Positions 1-10,551 are shown, counted from the stretch's first letter. The stretch is 64,000 bases of DNA from Streptomyces flaveus (GCF_014647675.1 NZ_BMPQ01000001.1:709417-773416), one strand, 5' to 3'. Notes: a model not told the origin generated them from the sequence alone. Translations and numbers: made by a program.

Positions 1-90
1 CGACACCCCTTGTCGGCACCCCTGACTCGTATCTGCAACCTCCCCCTTGGCGAGAGGCACGGGGGGAGACCCCCGACCCGAGGAATGCTC

Positions 91-342
91 ATGCCTCGTC
101 CGACCGCCGCACAGCTCACCTACGGCTCATGCACCGTGATCTTCTCCACGCTCGCCATGCTGCTGCTGTCACAGACGAGTTCGGGCCCGGGAATCGCGGT
201 GATCGCGCTCTCCGCACTCGCACTCGGCCTCCTCGTGGCCCTGACGGTTCCCGTCCCGAAGAAGCCGGCACCCATTGCCACGTCCGTCGCCCGGGAGCGT
301 GTCGCCGAATCCGTACCGGTGGCCAGCGGCAGCGAGCGCTGA
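91..342 (+). CDS. small two-helix membrane protein, unknown function
   Basis: About 83 residues. Two adjacent hydrophobic stretches (roughly residues 12-28 and 32-50) are followed by a short polar tail rich in proline, valine and serine. I chose the ATG at 91 because GAGGA lies 7 nt upstream; the ATG at 85 overlaps that Shine-Dalgarno sequence. The gene ends 9 bp from the convergent RDD gene. I recognise no family beyond a small actinobacterial membrane protein. The coding call rests on GC bias and the RBS. Confidence 0.6.
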   Translation: MPRPTAAQLTYGSCTVIFSTLAMLLLSQTSSGPGIAVIALSALALGLLVALTVPVPKKPAPIATSVARERVAESVPVASGSER

Positions 343-351
343 CCAACCTCC

Positions 352-987
352 TCACCCGGTGCTGACCACCACGGTCTTCGCCGGCTTGTCGTGCAGGCCC
401 TGCTTGTAGGGCTTGTCGAAGAAGCTCCAGCCACCCGTGATCGCGGTCCAGATGCACGCGCAGCAGAACGCGAACGGCAACCACAGGACCAGCGCGCGGA
501 TCAACGAGGTCTGCCAGGAGGGCGTCGAGCCGTCGTTCAGGTTCGCCACCCGCATGTGGAACAGCTTCTTGCCGAGGGTCTGCCCGGACTTGGCGGTCAG
601 GACGGTGTCGTACGCGACGTAGAGCACCGCGGCGATCACGGACTGGCCGACGGAATCGCTGTACTCGATGTTCCCGCTGTCCACGTCGTAGTCGGTGGCA
701 CCGAACGCCCACGCCACCAGCCACACCACGGCACCCACCAGGATCATGTCGATGATCCGCGCCAGTACGCGCTTGGGGCTGTCGCCGAGGGGCGGCATCC
801 CGGCGAGGGGCTCGTTGCCGTACGGGCCGCCGCCGTAGGGGTCGCCCGCGTACGGCGGGGGTGTGGTGTCCCCGCCCTCCGAGCCCTCTGACGGAGTGCC
901 GTACGGAGAGCCGCCGCCCTCGCCGGGTGGCGGCTCACGCTTCTTGAACGGATCGTCTTCCGGGGGAGGCGGCGGCTCGGTCGTCAT
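352..987 (-). CDS. RDD family integral membrane protein
   Basis: 211 residues. The first 70 or so are proline, glycine and glutamate rich (PPPPPEDDP, then GGGPYG-type repeats) and probably cytoplasmic. The RDD domain follows: it begins with RVLARIIDMI, where the Arg-x-x-Asp signature sits at the first helix, and contains TLGKKLFHMRV and three to four hydrophobic segments. RDD proteins are membrane proteins of poorly defined role; some are linked to Na+ or compatible-solute transport. It lies about 90 bp downstream of a second, larger RDD gene on the same strand, so the two probably form a unit. Confidence 0.8.
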   Translation of the reverse strand: MTTEPPPPPEDDPFKKREPPPGEGGGSPYGTPSEGSEGGDTTPPPYAGDPYGGGPYGNEPLAGMPPLGDSPKRVLARIIDMILVGAVVWLVAWAFGATDYDVDSGNIEYSDSVGQSVIAAVLYVAYDTVLTAKSGQTLGKKLFHMRVANLNDGSTPSWQTSLIRALVLWLPFAFCCACIWTAITGGWSFFDKPYKQGLHDKPAKTVVVSTG

Positions 988-1080
988 ACTTCGAGTCGAC
1001 CGCGAACCCTCCGGCGGCGCAATGGGCGGGGAGCCGTCCGGGGCACGGCTCGTACGCCGGTCCGCTGCTCAGCCTGCTGG

Positions 1081-2652
1081 TCAGCCCGCCACGAACGTGT
1101 GCGCCGCCTTGTCGTGCCAGCACTGGCGCCACGGGCGGTCGAACAGGCCCCACAGGACACCCAGCACACCGATGCCGAGCAGTCCGGGCACGCTGTAGAC
1201 GAGCCAGCGGCGCAGGGCCATGCCGAACGACGGGGGCTCGCCGCCCTCGATGTCCCGCACCTGGATACCGCACAGCTTCTTGCCGAGCGTACGGCCCCAC
1301 TTGGCGGTGGGCAGCGCCTCGTAGAGGACGCCGAAGATCAGCAGGACGGCGAGGACGATGCCGAGGTAGGCGCCCGTGGTGCCGTCCAGCAGCCAGACCG
1401 TGACGGTCTCGCCGGACAGCTTGGCCGCATCGATCTTGTCGTTGACGTGGTCGAGGGCCCTGATGCCCAGCGGCACGGCAGCCGCGCCCGTGACGGCACC
1501 CAGCACGAGCGAGTCCACGAGCCGGGCGGCCAGCCGCTTGCCGAGCCCGGCGGGACGCGCGGAGGCCTGCGCCCGGGCGGCGGCCTGGAAGGGGTCCTCG
1601 GACACCGGCTTCCAGGGGACGACGGGCGGCTCGCTCTCGGGCCCGGCGAGACGGTGCACCTGCTGAGCCCAGGAGGGCTGTCCACCGCCGACGCCCGCGG
1701 CCATGGGCGTGGACTGCTCGGGTGCGGAGGGCGCGGAGGGGGAGGAAGGCGTGGAGGGAGGGGCTGGGGAACTCATGGACTGGGCGGGCACGGCGGGGGT
1801 CTGGGTACCGGCGGACGCTGCGGTGGCGCCCTGGGAGAGGCCCGCGCGGGCGGCGGCTGTGCCTCCCGCGGTCGAGCCCCTTGCCGCTGCGCCTCCCGCG
1901 GTGGGGCCGGGGGCCTGGGGATCGCGCAGCTGCCTCTGCCGCGGAGTGACGGCCCGGAACGCCATCGTGCCCTCGGTAGCAAGAGGGTTACGGGCGCTGG
2001 GGACACCGGAGGCTCCGGCCCTGGGCTGAGGCGAGTCGGCCTGGGACGAGCCGGACGGCTCCTCCTCCGACCCCGGGGTCGGCTTCACCCGCCCCGTCGG
2101 CCTGCGGAAGCCCACCGTGCCGCCGGAAGCCGGAGGCCGGGCGTCCCGGGGCTTGTCCTCGATCCGGTCCTCGGCCCTGGGCGCGCGGAACGTGACCGTA
2201 CCGTCGGCGTGCTCGGACCTGCCCTCGGGCTGGGCCGGCTCGGACGGTACGCGCGGATCGGCGGGAGAACCCCAGGAGACCCGGCGGTCCTGTTCACCCC
2301 CGAAACCGGTCTGCCGGGAGCGGTCGGCGCCCCACGCGGTCGCGGGCTCGGGGCGGCTGCCGTGCTGGGCCTCGGCGGGCGAGGGGGCCGCGGCGGGCGG
2401 GTCCTCGTCGAAGAAGTGCGGGCCCGTCTCCTCCATGGGGGCGGGGCCGGTGGAGGTGGGACCCGCGGCGGCCGGGGCGGAGCGGCCGGCGGGTGGTACC
2501 GGTAGCGATTCGCCGTCGGAGGGCGCCGGTCGGCTGGTGCCCGGTACCCATGAGGCACCGTTCCAGTACCGGACATATCCAGGAATGGACGGGTCCGGGT
2601 AATACCCTTCGCGGGGCCTGTCGTCGCCAGCGGCCGGGGTTGGGGCGCTCAT
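1081..2652 (-). CDS. DUF2510/RDD membrane protein with long disordered linker
   Basis: 523 residues from the ATG at 2652. The N-terminus carries a DUF2510-like motif (GYYPDPSIPGYVRYWNG) typical of actinobacterial membrane-associated proteins. About 330 residues rich in Pro, Ser, Ala and Gly follow, including repeated TVxFRxP/TMAFR motifs (GTVTFRAPR, GTVGFRRPT, GTMAFRAVT). The C-terminal RDD domain starts at LGKRLAARLVDSLVLG and includes WGRTLGKKLCGIQVRD. An upstream ATG at 2715 is in frame, but the DUF2510 motif starts best from 2652. The three TVxFR repeats resemble short docking motifs, but nothing here identifies a partner. Confidence 0.8.
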   Translation of the reverse strand: MSAPTPAAGDDRPREGYYPDPSIPGYVRYWNGASWVPGTSRPAPSDGESLPVPPAGRSAPAAAGPTSTGPAPMEETGPHFFDEDPPAAAPSPAEAQHGSRPEPATAWGADRSRQTGFGGEQDRRVSWGSPADPRVPSEPAQPEGRSEHADGTVTFRAPRAEDRIEDKPRDARPPASGGTVGFRRPTGRVKPTPGSEEEPSGSSQADSPQPRAGASGVPSARNPLATEGTMAFRAVTPRQRQLRDPQAPGPTAGGAAARGSTAGGTAAARAGLSQGATAASAGTQTPAVPAQSMSSPAPPSTPSSPSAPSAPEQSTPMAAGVGGGQPSWAQQVHRLAGPESEPPVVPWKPVSEDPFQAAARAQASARPAGLGKRLAARLVDSLVLGAVTGAAAVPLGIRALDHVNDKIDAAKLSGETVTVWLLDGTTGAYLGIVLAVLLIFGVLYEALPTAKWGRTLGKKLCGIQVRDIEGGEPPSFGMALRRWLVYSVPGLLGIGVLGVLWGLFDRPWRQCWHDKAAHTFVAG

Positions 2653-2976
2653 GTCCGTCGTCCCGTATCTGCTCGGGGGTCGTGTGGGGCATCCACATCT
2701 ATCAGACCGGAGCAAGAGTCACGTCCGGTCCGCCAGTACCTACCCCGTTCGGGCAAGGTTCCGCTACGTCTTCCCGAATACCGGACTGAGGACGGGTTGG
2801 TGACGGACCACTGAAAACGGACTGAGGACGGGGGCGGATAACGGGCCGGTACCGAGCGGGTACCGAGCAGATACCGGCGAAGGGACTTCCCCGAATACAC
2901 GTAATGCTCCGCGCCCCGCCCCGTCTCCACTCGTACGGGCCCGCCCCCAGGCCCCGAACGAAAGGAAACGGACGAC
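2653..2976 (+). promoter_or_regulatory. ssgG upstream region with two sets of direct repeats
   Basis: A 324-bp intergenic region between divergent genes with no ORF I believe. It holds a 15-bp direct repeat, CGGACTGAGGACGGG, at 2782-2796 and 2818-2832 (36 bp apart). It also holds a run of TACCGAGC/ATACCGG motifs at about 2850, 2861 and 2872, spaced 11 bp, with further AATACCGG/AATACAC copies on either side. Helical spacing close to one turn suggests cooperative binding of a regulator on one face of the DNA. The ssgG RBS (AAGGA) lies 10 nt before its ATG. The protein that binds here is unknown. Confidence 0.45.
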
Positions 2977-3399
2977 ATGCACACCGTGGTGGAACGCGAG
3001 CTCGACATGGAACTCGTCCTGTCGCCGGAGCGCAGCATCCCCGTACCGGCGCGGCTCAGCTACCGCAGCGACGACCCGTACGCCGTCCACTTCACCTTCC
3101 ACGTCGGCTCCGAACTCTCCGTGAACTGGACGTTCGCCCGGGAACTCCTCGTCGAGGGCATCCTCCGGCCGTGCGGGCACGGCGATGTGCGGGTGCGGCC
3201 GGTGAAGGCGGGCAGACGCGGCGTCATCCTGATCGCGCTGAGTTCACCCGGCGGAGACGCCCTGCTGGAGGCGTCGGCGGCCGAGGTCTCCGACTGGCTG
3301 GAACTCACCCTGCGGGCGGTCCCGGAGGGCTCCGAGGGCGAGCGGCTCGGTATCGAGGACGGACTGGTCGAGCTGTTCAGAAGACCTTGCCAGGGTTGA
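2977..3399 (+). CDS. ssgG: SsgA-like sporulation/cell-division protein (SsgG type)
   Basis: 140 residues, the usual size of SsgA-like proteins (SALPs), which occur only in morphologically complex actinomycetes and act in septum-site choice and spore wall assembly. Conserved SALP features are the VPARLSYRSDDPYAV opening, FHVG, the WTFARELL helix, GDVRV and the LSSPGGDALLEA segment. I assign SsgG rather than SsgB from the neighbours (glycolate-oxidase-like gene, hpd and Lrp gene), which match the remembered S. coelicolor ssgG locus. In that species SsgG loss is reported to cause skipped septa. The last 23 bp overlap the convergent oxidase gene. Confidence 0.8.
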   Translation: MHTVVERELDMELVLSPERSIPVPARLSYRSDDPYAVHFTFHVGSELSVNWTFARELLVEGILRPCGHGDVRVRPVKAGRRGVILIALSSPGGDALLEASAAEVSDWLELTLRAVPEGSEGERLGIEDGLVELFRRPCQG

Positions 3400-4777
3400 G
3401 GATGCCCAGCGGGTCGAAGGCCGCCTTGATCGCGCGCTGCATCTCCACGCCCACCGGGCCGATCTCGCGGGCCAGCCATTCCTTCTTCAGGACGCCCACG
3501 CCGTGTTCACCGGTGATCGTGCCGCCGAGTTCCAGGCCGAGGGCCATGATCTCGTCGAAGGACTCGCGGGCGCGGCGGGACTCGTCGGGGTCGCCGGCGT
3601 CGAAGCAGACGGTGGGGTGGGTGTTGCCGTCGCCGGCGTGCGCGACGACCCCGATGGTCAGCTGGTGCTTCTCGGCGATCCGCTCGACGCCTTCGATCAG
3701 GTCGCCGAGCCGCGAGCGCGGTACGCACACGTCGTCGATCATCGTCGTGCCCTTGACCGCTTCGAGCGCGGTGAGGGACAGGCGGCGTGCCTGGAGCAGG
3801 AGTTCCGACTCGGCCGCGTCGTCCGCCGGTACGACCTGGGTGGCTCCCGCGGCCTCGCACAGGGCGCCGACCGCGGCGAGGTCGGCGGACGGGTCCGGGG
3901 TGTCGAAGGCGGCGAGGAGCAGGGCTTCGGTGGTCTCGGGGAGGCCCATGTTCGACAGGTCGTTGACGGCCTTCACCGTCGTACGGTCCATCAGTTCGAG
4001 GAGGGACGGCACGTGCCCTCCCGCCATGATCCGGCATACGGCGTCACAGGCGGCGGACGCGGACGCGAACTCGGCGGCCAGCACCAGCTGCTGGGGAGGC
4101 TGCGGCTTGAGGGCGAGTGTCGCCCGTACGACGATGCCGAGCGAACCCTCCGAACCGACGATGAGGCGGGTGAGGTCGTACCCGGCGACACCCTTCGCCG
4201 TGCGGCGGCCGGTGGACATGAGACGGCCGTCGGCGAGGACGACGTCCAGGCCGAGGACGTACTCGGCGGTGACTCCGTACTTCACACAGCACAGGCCGCC
4301 GGAGGCCGTGCCGATGTTGCCGCCGATCGTGCACATCTCCCAGCTGGAGGGGTCGGGAGGGTAGTACAGGCCGTGTTCGTTCACGGCGCGGGAGAGTGTG
4401 GCGTTGATGACGCCGGGTTCGACGACGGCGATCCGGTCGACGGGGCTGATCTCGAGGATACGGTCCATCTTGATCAGGGACAGCACGATGCAGCCGTCGG
4501 AGGCGTTGGCGCCGCCCGACAGTCCGGTGCGGGCGCCCTGCGGGACGACCGGCACGCGCAGCTCCGTGGCGATGCGCATGACGTGCTGGACCTCTTCGAC
4601 GGTCCGCGGCAGCACGACGACGGCGGGGGTGCCGGCCTCGCAGAAGCTGGCCATGTCGTTGGCGTACGAGACCGTGACGTCCGGGTCGGTCAGGACCACG
4701 TCGGCCGGCAGTCCCGCGAGCAGACGGTCGAGAAGGTTCCCCGTCGCTTCGTCGCGAGGGGCTTCGATACGGCTCAT
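3377..4777 (-). CDS. FAD-linked oxidase, GlcD/D-lactate dehydrogenase type
   Basis: 466 residues from ATG 4777 (another ATG lies 6 bp upstream). It has a PCMH-type FAD-binding fold with PQGARTGLSGGAN, EPGV and CTIGGNIGTASGG. The C-terminal FAD-oxidase domain has VVAHAGDGNTHP and TGEHGVG, both typical of GlcD and D-lactate dehydrogenases that oxidise 2-hydroxy acids. It ends with LNPGKVF, the usual family terminus. No Fe-S partner (GlcF) is adjacent, so it probably works alone or with a distant partner. The substrate (glycolate, D-lactate or D-2-hydroxyglutarate) cannot be told from sequence. Its 3' end overlaps ssgG. Confidence 0.85.
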   Translation of the reverse strand: MSRIEAPRDEATGNLLDRLLAGLPADVVLTDPDVTVSYANDMASFCEAGTPAVVVLPRTVEEVQHVMRIATELRVPVVPQGARTGLSGGANASDGCIVLSLIKMDRILEISPVDRIAVVEPGVINATLSRAVNEHGLYYPPDPSSWEMCTIGGNIGTASGGLCCVKYGVTAEYVLGLDVVLADGRLMSTGRRTAKGVAGYDLTRLIVGSEGSLGIVVRATLALKPQPPQQLVLAAEFASASAACDAVCRIMAGGHVPSLLELMDRTTVKAVNDLSNMGLPETTEALLLAAFDTPDPSADLAAVGALCEAAGATQVVPADDAAESELLLQARRLSLTALEAVKGTTMIDDVCVPRSRLGDLIEGVERIAEKHQLTIGVVAHAGDGNTHPTVCFDAGDPDESRRARESFDEIMALGLELGGTITGEHGVGVLKKEWLAREIGPVGVEMQRAIKAAFDPLGILNPGKVF

Positions 4778-4850
4778 GATCACAGCGTCGCATCCGGGGG
4801 CGACGGTGTGAAGCCGTCTGCACGCGGGGCCGGCCGGCCAAGAGCCGGAA

Positions 4851-6592
<1,742 letters not shown>

Positions 6593-6605
6593 CTGGTCCG
6601 GGGGT

Positions 6606-7397
6606 TCAGCAGCTGGGGACGGAGCCGGTGCCCGTCTCCAGGGCGCGGAGGGATTCGACCGTGCTCTTCAGCGTCGTCACCGGGATCAGCCGCAGCCCCT
6701 TGGGCAGCTCCGACTCCGCGTCCGAGCACTCGGCCTTCGGTACGAGGAAGACGGTCGCACCGTCACGCTTTGCGGCCTGCGTCTTGAGGGCGACACCGCC
6801 GACGGCGCCCACCGTGCCGTCGGCGTCGATGGTGCCGGTGCCCGCGATCGTGCGGCCGCCGGTCAGGTCGCCGCCGCTGCCGTCACCGTCCAGCTTGTCG
6901 ACTATGCCGAGCGAGAAGAGGAGCCCGGCACTGGGTCCGCCGACGTCGGCGAGCTTCAGGGTGACCCTGATGTCGTCCGGGTCCTCGCCGAGATAGTCCA
7001 GCGCGGCCTCGGTGGCGGTGTTCTGGGACTCCCGCATCGCCTCGGCGTTGTGCTCCTCGATCTCCTTGACGGTGTCACCGCTCGGGTACACGGAGTCCCG
7101 CGGCATCACGGCCCGGTCCGTATCGAACCACCCGTCGATCACAGCTCCCAGCCGCACATCCGCATCGGGCCCGGTCGCCTCGATGGTCGTCATCCGCAAC
7201 TGCCCACGCGTCTCGTGGGTCTCCGCACCGGTGATGGTGATGACCGGCTCCCCCTGGTTCTCCCCCAGCACATCGGCCGTCATCCCCGGCTGAGCCACCG
7301 CAAACGGCAACGGTACAAAGACCGTTGTGGCGAGCAGAGCCACGACAGGCAGAGCGAGCAGGGCGACGGCCCGGGGGCGCGAGAGCTGAGAGAGCAC
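6606..7397 (-). CDS. secreted/membrane-anchored Lon-like (S16) protease without PDZ domain
   Basis: 263 residues from a GTG start. The hydrophobic segment at residues 9-33 looks like an uncleaved signal anchor, which puts the rest outside the membrane. The C-terminal half is an S16 Lon-type proteolytic domain with the Ser-Lys dyad: Ser156 in GGPSAGLLFSLG and Lys205 in GVALKTQAA. YlbL-type relatives in Bacillus and many actinobacteria are about 340 residues and carry a PDZ domain between anchor and protease; that domain is not visible here. No ATPase domain is present. Substrates are unknown. The gene is convergent with the Lrp gene, with a 13-bp gap. Confidence 0.75.
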   Translation of the reverse strand: MLSQLSRPRAVALLALPVVALLATTVFVPLPFAVAQPGMTADVLGENQGEPVITITGAETHETRGQLRMTTIEATGPDADVRLGAVIDGWFDTDRAVMPRDSVYPSGDTVKEIEEHNAEAMRESQNTATEAALDYLGEDPDDIRVTLKLADVGGPSAGLLFSLGIVDKLDGDGSGGDLTGGRTIAGTGTIDADGTVGAVGGVALKTQAAKRDGATVFLVPKAECSDAESELPKGLRLIPVTTLKSTVESLRALETGTGSVPSC

Positions 7398-7467
7398 GGG
7401 ATCAATCTAACGTGAGGGGGAATTCCGGCCGCGGGCTGGTCCGTGGCCTTTGCTGGAGGCGAGGCCG

Positions 7468-7600
7468 CGCCCTTTAGGGGCGCGGGGAACTGCGCGACCA
7501 GCCACGACGCACCCGCAGCCGACATTCGAACCGTGGGGGGGTCTGGGGGCGCAGCCCCCAGTTTCGGGAAGGGGCGGGGCTGAGGAAGAAAACCCGCCCC
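7468..7600. repeat. dispersed Streptomyces intergenic repeat, copy 1
   Basis: A noncoding block between the Lon-like and IclR genes. It contains GGGGCGCGGGGAACTGCGCG, ACCAGCCACGACGCACCCGC, the hairpin GGGGGCGCAGCCCCC (about 7546-7560) and GGGAAGGGGCGGGGCTG. The same modules in the same order occur at 33541-33725. Repeats of this composition are common between Streptomyces genes. They may act as transcription terminators or mRNA 3'-end structures, but their origin is not established here. Confidence 0.65.
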
Positions 7601-7613
7601 CACCCACCCCTGG

Positions 7614-8261
7614 CTAGCGCAAAGCCTCGGCCACTTCCTTCGCGGCATCCACAACCCGCGCCCCCACCCTCTCCGGGACGGAATCCGCAAGCATCACAAC
7701 CCCCACGCTCCCCTCCACCCCAGTCACCCCGAGCAGCGGCGCAGCCGCCCCACTCGCACCGGCTTCCAACTCCCCGTGCGTCAGCGTGTACCCGGGATCC
7801 GCCACAGTCCCCGCCGCGGCCCGCGCCGCAAGGATCGCCTTGCCCGCGGCCCCCCGGTCCAACGGATGCCGGAACCCCGCCCGATACGCCACGTGGTAGT
7901 CCGTCCACGTCGGCTCCACCACAGCGACGGCCAACGCTTCCGTCCCGTCGACCAGAGTGAGATGCGCCGTCGCCCCGATGTCCTCGGCCAGCGACCGCAA
8001 CGCGGGCAACGCGGCCTCACGTACCAACGGATGCACCTGCCGCCCGAGCCGCAGCACTCCGAGCCCCACCCGGGCACGGCCACCCAGATCACGGCGTACG
8101 AGAGCATGCTGCTCAAGCGTGGCGAGCAGCCGGTACACAACGGTCCGGTTCACTCCGAGCTTGCTGGACAGCTCGGTGACGGTCAGCCCGTGATCGGTGT
8201 CGGCGAGCAACTTGAGGACACGCAGTCCTCGGTCGAGCGTCTGAGAGGTCTCCGCGGTCAC
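7614..8261 (-). CDS. IclR family transcriptional regulator
   Basis: 215 residues from the GTG at 8261, which has AAGGAG 8 nt upstream. An alternative GTG at 8270 overlaps that RBS. The N-terminal winged HTH has TLDRGLRVLKLLADTDHGLTV, then SSKLGVNRTVVYRLLATLE. The C-terminal IclR effector domain includes DRGAAGKAILAA. The protein is slightly shorter than the usual 250 residues because the effector domain is compact. No obvious operon partner adjoins it; the 375 bp upstream is noncoding. The effector is unknown. Confidence 0.85.
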   Translation of the reverse strand: MTAETSQTLDRGLRVLKLLADTDHGLTVTELSSKLGVNRTVVYRLLATLEQHALVRRDLGGRARVGLGVLRLGRQVHPLVREAALPALRSLAEDIGATAHLTLVDGTEALAVAVVEPTWTDYHVAYRAGFRHPLDRGAAGKAILAARAAAGTVADPGYTLTHGELEAGASGAAAPLLGVTGVEGSVGVVMLADSVPERVGARVVDAAKEVAEALR

Positions 8262-8636
8262 GACGCCCACTCCTTAGTGGTGAGAGTCGACGGCCCCCTC
8301 CGCGGCGGTTGCGTCACCGGTCCCGACGGCGACGCGCTTCAGAGGCCGCCGGTCGGCAAGCGTCCCGGGTACTACCCGGGCGGCACCGGCTGCGCTCCGC
8401 GGCGGCGCTGCCACGGGGCGTGTGCGTAGCGGGACAGTAGCGAGCTGGTTCGCTCAGCGGAAGACTCCGTCCAGAATCCGGTCAGTGTCCGGCAAGAGCG
8501 TTGCCGCGTTTGTCCTGGTACACCCGGCGCACATCACTCCCTGTGCACCACCCTCGCACACCCTGCACACACCAATGCGCCGGTCCCGTACGCAACGAGA
8601 CCGGCGCCCTGATCCTCGTACTCCTGCATGCGTGTG
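8262..8636. other. noncoding region between helicase and IclR genes
   Basis: 375 bp with no credible gene; ORFs here lack codon bias and RBS. The half near the helicase holds the hairpin described separately at 8577-8607. The half near the IclR gene presumably carries its promoter, but I see no convincing operator palindrome. Confidence 0.6.
8577..8607 (-). terminator. hairpin terminator of the helicase gene
   Basis: Inverted repeat GCGCCGGTC / GACCGGCGC (9 bp stem, 13 nt loop), about 30 nt downstream of the helicase stop codon. There is no U-tract, as is usual in Streptomyces. Confidence 0.55.
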
Positions 8637-10436
8637 TCACCGCATACGGGTCGCCCACTCCTGCACCTTGGCGATCCGCTGCCTCAACTGCCCCGCCGTC
8701 GCCTCCGCGCTCGGCGGCCCGCCGCACACGCGCCGCAACTCGGTGTGGATCACGCCGTGCGGCTTGCCGCTCTGGTGGACGTACGCCCCGACCATCGTGT
8801 TGAGCTGCTTCCTCAGCTCCAGCAGCTCCTTGTGCGTGACCACCGGCCGCCGCTCGGCGGGGAGTTCGAGGAGGTCGGCCTCGTCGGCGGGCTTCTTGCG
8901 GCTGTGCGCGATCTGGCGCGCCTGGCGCTTCTGGAGCAGCAGCTGCACCTGATCGGGTTCGAGAAGCCCCGGAATCCCGAGGTAGTCCTGCTCCTCTTCA
9001 CTCCCCGGGTGCGCCTGCATGCCGAACTCGGCGCCGTCGTACAGCACGCGGTCGAAGGTGGCCTCGGACTCCAGCGCCTCGAAGGCGAACTCCTCCTGCT
9101 CGCCGGTGTCCTCGTCCTGCTCCTTGTTCGCCTCCTCCATCTCCTTCTCGGATTCGGCGTACGGGTCCTCCTCGCCCTCCTTCTTCGGCTTGTCGAGGGC
9201 GTGGTCGCGCTCGACCTCCATCTCGTTGGCGAAGGTGAGGAGGTCGGGGACGGTCGGCAGGAAGACGGAGGCGGTCTCGCCGCGCCGCCGGGACCGTACG
9301 AAGCGGCCGACGGCCTGGGCGAAGAAGAGCGGCGTGGAGATGGTGGTCGCGTACACGCCCACAGCAAGGCGGGGCACGTCCACGCCCTCGGAGACCATGC
9401 GGACGGCGACCATCCAGCGGTCGTTGCTGTGGCTGAACTCGTCGATCCGCTCGGACGCGCCGGTGTCGTCGGACAGGACGAGGGTCGCCTTGTCGCCCGT
9501 GATCTCGCGGATCAGCTTGGCGTACGCCCGTGCCGAGTCCTGGTCGGAGGCGATGACGAGGGCGCCGGCGTCCGGGATGCCCTTCCGTACCTCCGTGAGC
9601 CGCTGGTCGGCGGCGCGCAGCACGCTCGGCATCCACTCGCCGCGCGGATCGAGGGCGGTGCGCCAGGCCTGGCTGACGGCGTCCTTGGTCATGGGTTCGC
9701 CGAGGCGGGCGGCGATCTCGTCGCCCGCCTTCGTACGCCACCGCATGTTGCCGCTGTAGGAGAGGAAGATGACGGGCCGGACCACGCCGTCGCCGAGCGC
9801 GCTGCCGTACCCGTACGTGTAGTCGGCGGCGGACCGCCGGATCCCGTCGTTGCCTTCCTCGTACGCCACGAAGGGGATGGGGTTGGTGTCGGAGCGGAAC
9901 GGCGTACCCGTGAGCGCGAGGCGGCGGGTCGCGGGCTCGAACGCCTCGAGGCAGGCCTCGCCCCAGGACTTCGAGTCGCCGGCGTGGTGGATCTCGTCGA
10001 GGATGACGAGCGTCTTGCGCTGCTCGACGCGGTTGCGGTGCAGCATGGGCCGTACGCCCACACCGGCGTACGTGACCGCGACCCCCTGGTACTCCTTGCT
10101 GAGCGGCCCCGCGCTGTACTCCGGGTCCAGCTTGATCCCTATCCGCGCCGCCGCCTCGGCCCACTGCTTCTTCAGATGCTCGGTCGGCGCGACCACCGTC
10201 ACCTGCTGCACGACATGGTGGTGCAGCAGCCACGACGCGAGCGTCAGCGCGAAGGTCGTCTTCCCGGCGCCGGGCGTGGCGACGGCAAGAAAGTCACGCG
10301 GCTGCTCCTGGAGGTACTTCTCCATCGCCCTCTGCTGCCAGGCACGCAGCTTGCCGGCGGTGCCCCAGGGGGCACGGCCGGGGAAGGCGGGTGAGAGGTG
10401 ATGTGAGGAGTGGCTGTTGGCGGCGGTGGTAGTCAC
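8637..10436 (-). CDS. DEAD/DEAH-box (XPB/SSL2-like) helicase
   Basis: 599 residues from the GTG at 10436 (CCGGAG upstream). Superfamily 2 motifs are visible: Walker A ATPGAGKTT (53-61), DEIHHAGD as the Walker B/DEAH equivalent (147-154), LTGTPFRSD as motif III, and the C-terminal motifs VSEGVDVP and QAVGRFVR. Residues about 395-440 are a very acidic, coiled-coil-like insertion (KKEGEEDPYAESEKEMEEANKE is the start of it). It probably acts in DNA repair or recombination, by analogy with bacterial XPB-like helicases. It appears to be monocistronic. Confidence 0.85.
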   Translation of the reverse strand: MTTTAANSHSSHHLSPAFPGRAPWGTAGKLRAWQQRAMEKYLQEQPRDFLAVATPGAGKTTFALTLASWLLHHHVVQQVTVVAPTEHLKKQWAEAAARIGIKLDPEYSAGPLSKEYQGVAVTYAGVGVRPMLHRNRVEQRKTLVILDEIHHAGDSKSWGEACLEAFEPATRRLALTGTPFRSDTNPIPFVAYEEGNDGIRRSAADYTYGYGSALGDGVVRPVIFLSYSGNMRWRTKAGDEIAARLGEPMTKDAVSQAWRTALDPRGEWMPSVLRAADQRLTEVRKGIPDAGALVIASDQDSARAYAKLIREITGDKATLVLSDDTGASERIDEFSHSNDRWMVAVRMVSEGVDVPRLAVGVYATTISTPLFFAQAVGRFVRSRRRGETASVFLPTVPDLLTFANEMEVERDHALDKPKKEGEEDPYAESEKEMEEANKEQDEDTGEQEEFAFEALESEATFDRVLYDGAEFGMQAHPGSEEEQDYLGIPGLLEPDQVQLLLQKRQARQIAHSRKKPADEADLLELPAERRPVVTHKELLELRKQLNTMVGAYVHQSGKPHGVIHTELRRVCGGPPSAEATAGQLRQRIAKVQEWATRMR

Positions 10437-10551
10437 GGTCTCCGGTGGGTGGTTGAGGGTCCTGCTGCGTATGACAACCGGGCCACCCTATCGGCGGCCC
10501 GGTTGTGCCAACGCGCGGACTACGCCGCCCGACCCGTGGATGGGATCCAGC

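Noticed and set aside
1703..2029. Ala/Gly-rich plus-strand frames across the RDD linker
   Set aside because: They are antisense to a low-complexity Pro/Ser/Ala linker, with no RBS or conserved motif.
8637..10394. A 588-codon plus-strand frame opposite the helicase gene, and similar long opposite-strand frames elsewhere
   Set aside because: Third-position GC in actinobacterial genes creates long antisense frames. The minus-strand product has full SF2 helicase motifs; the opposite frame has none.
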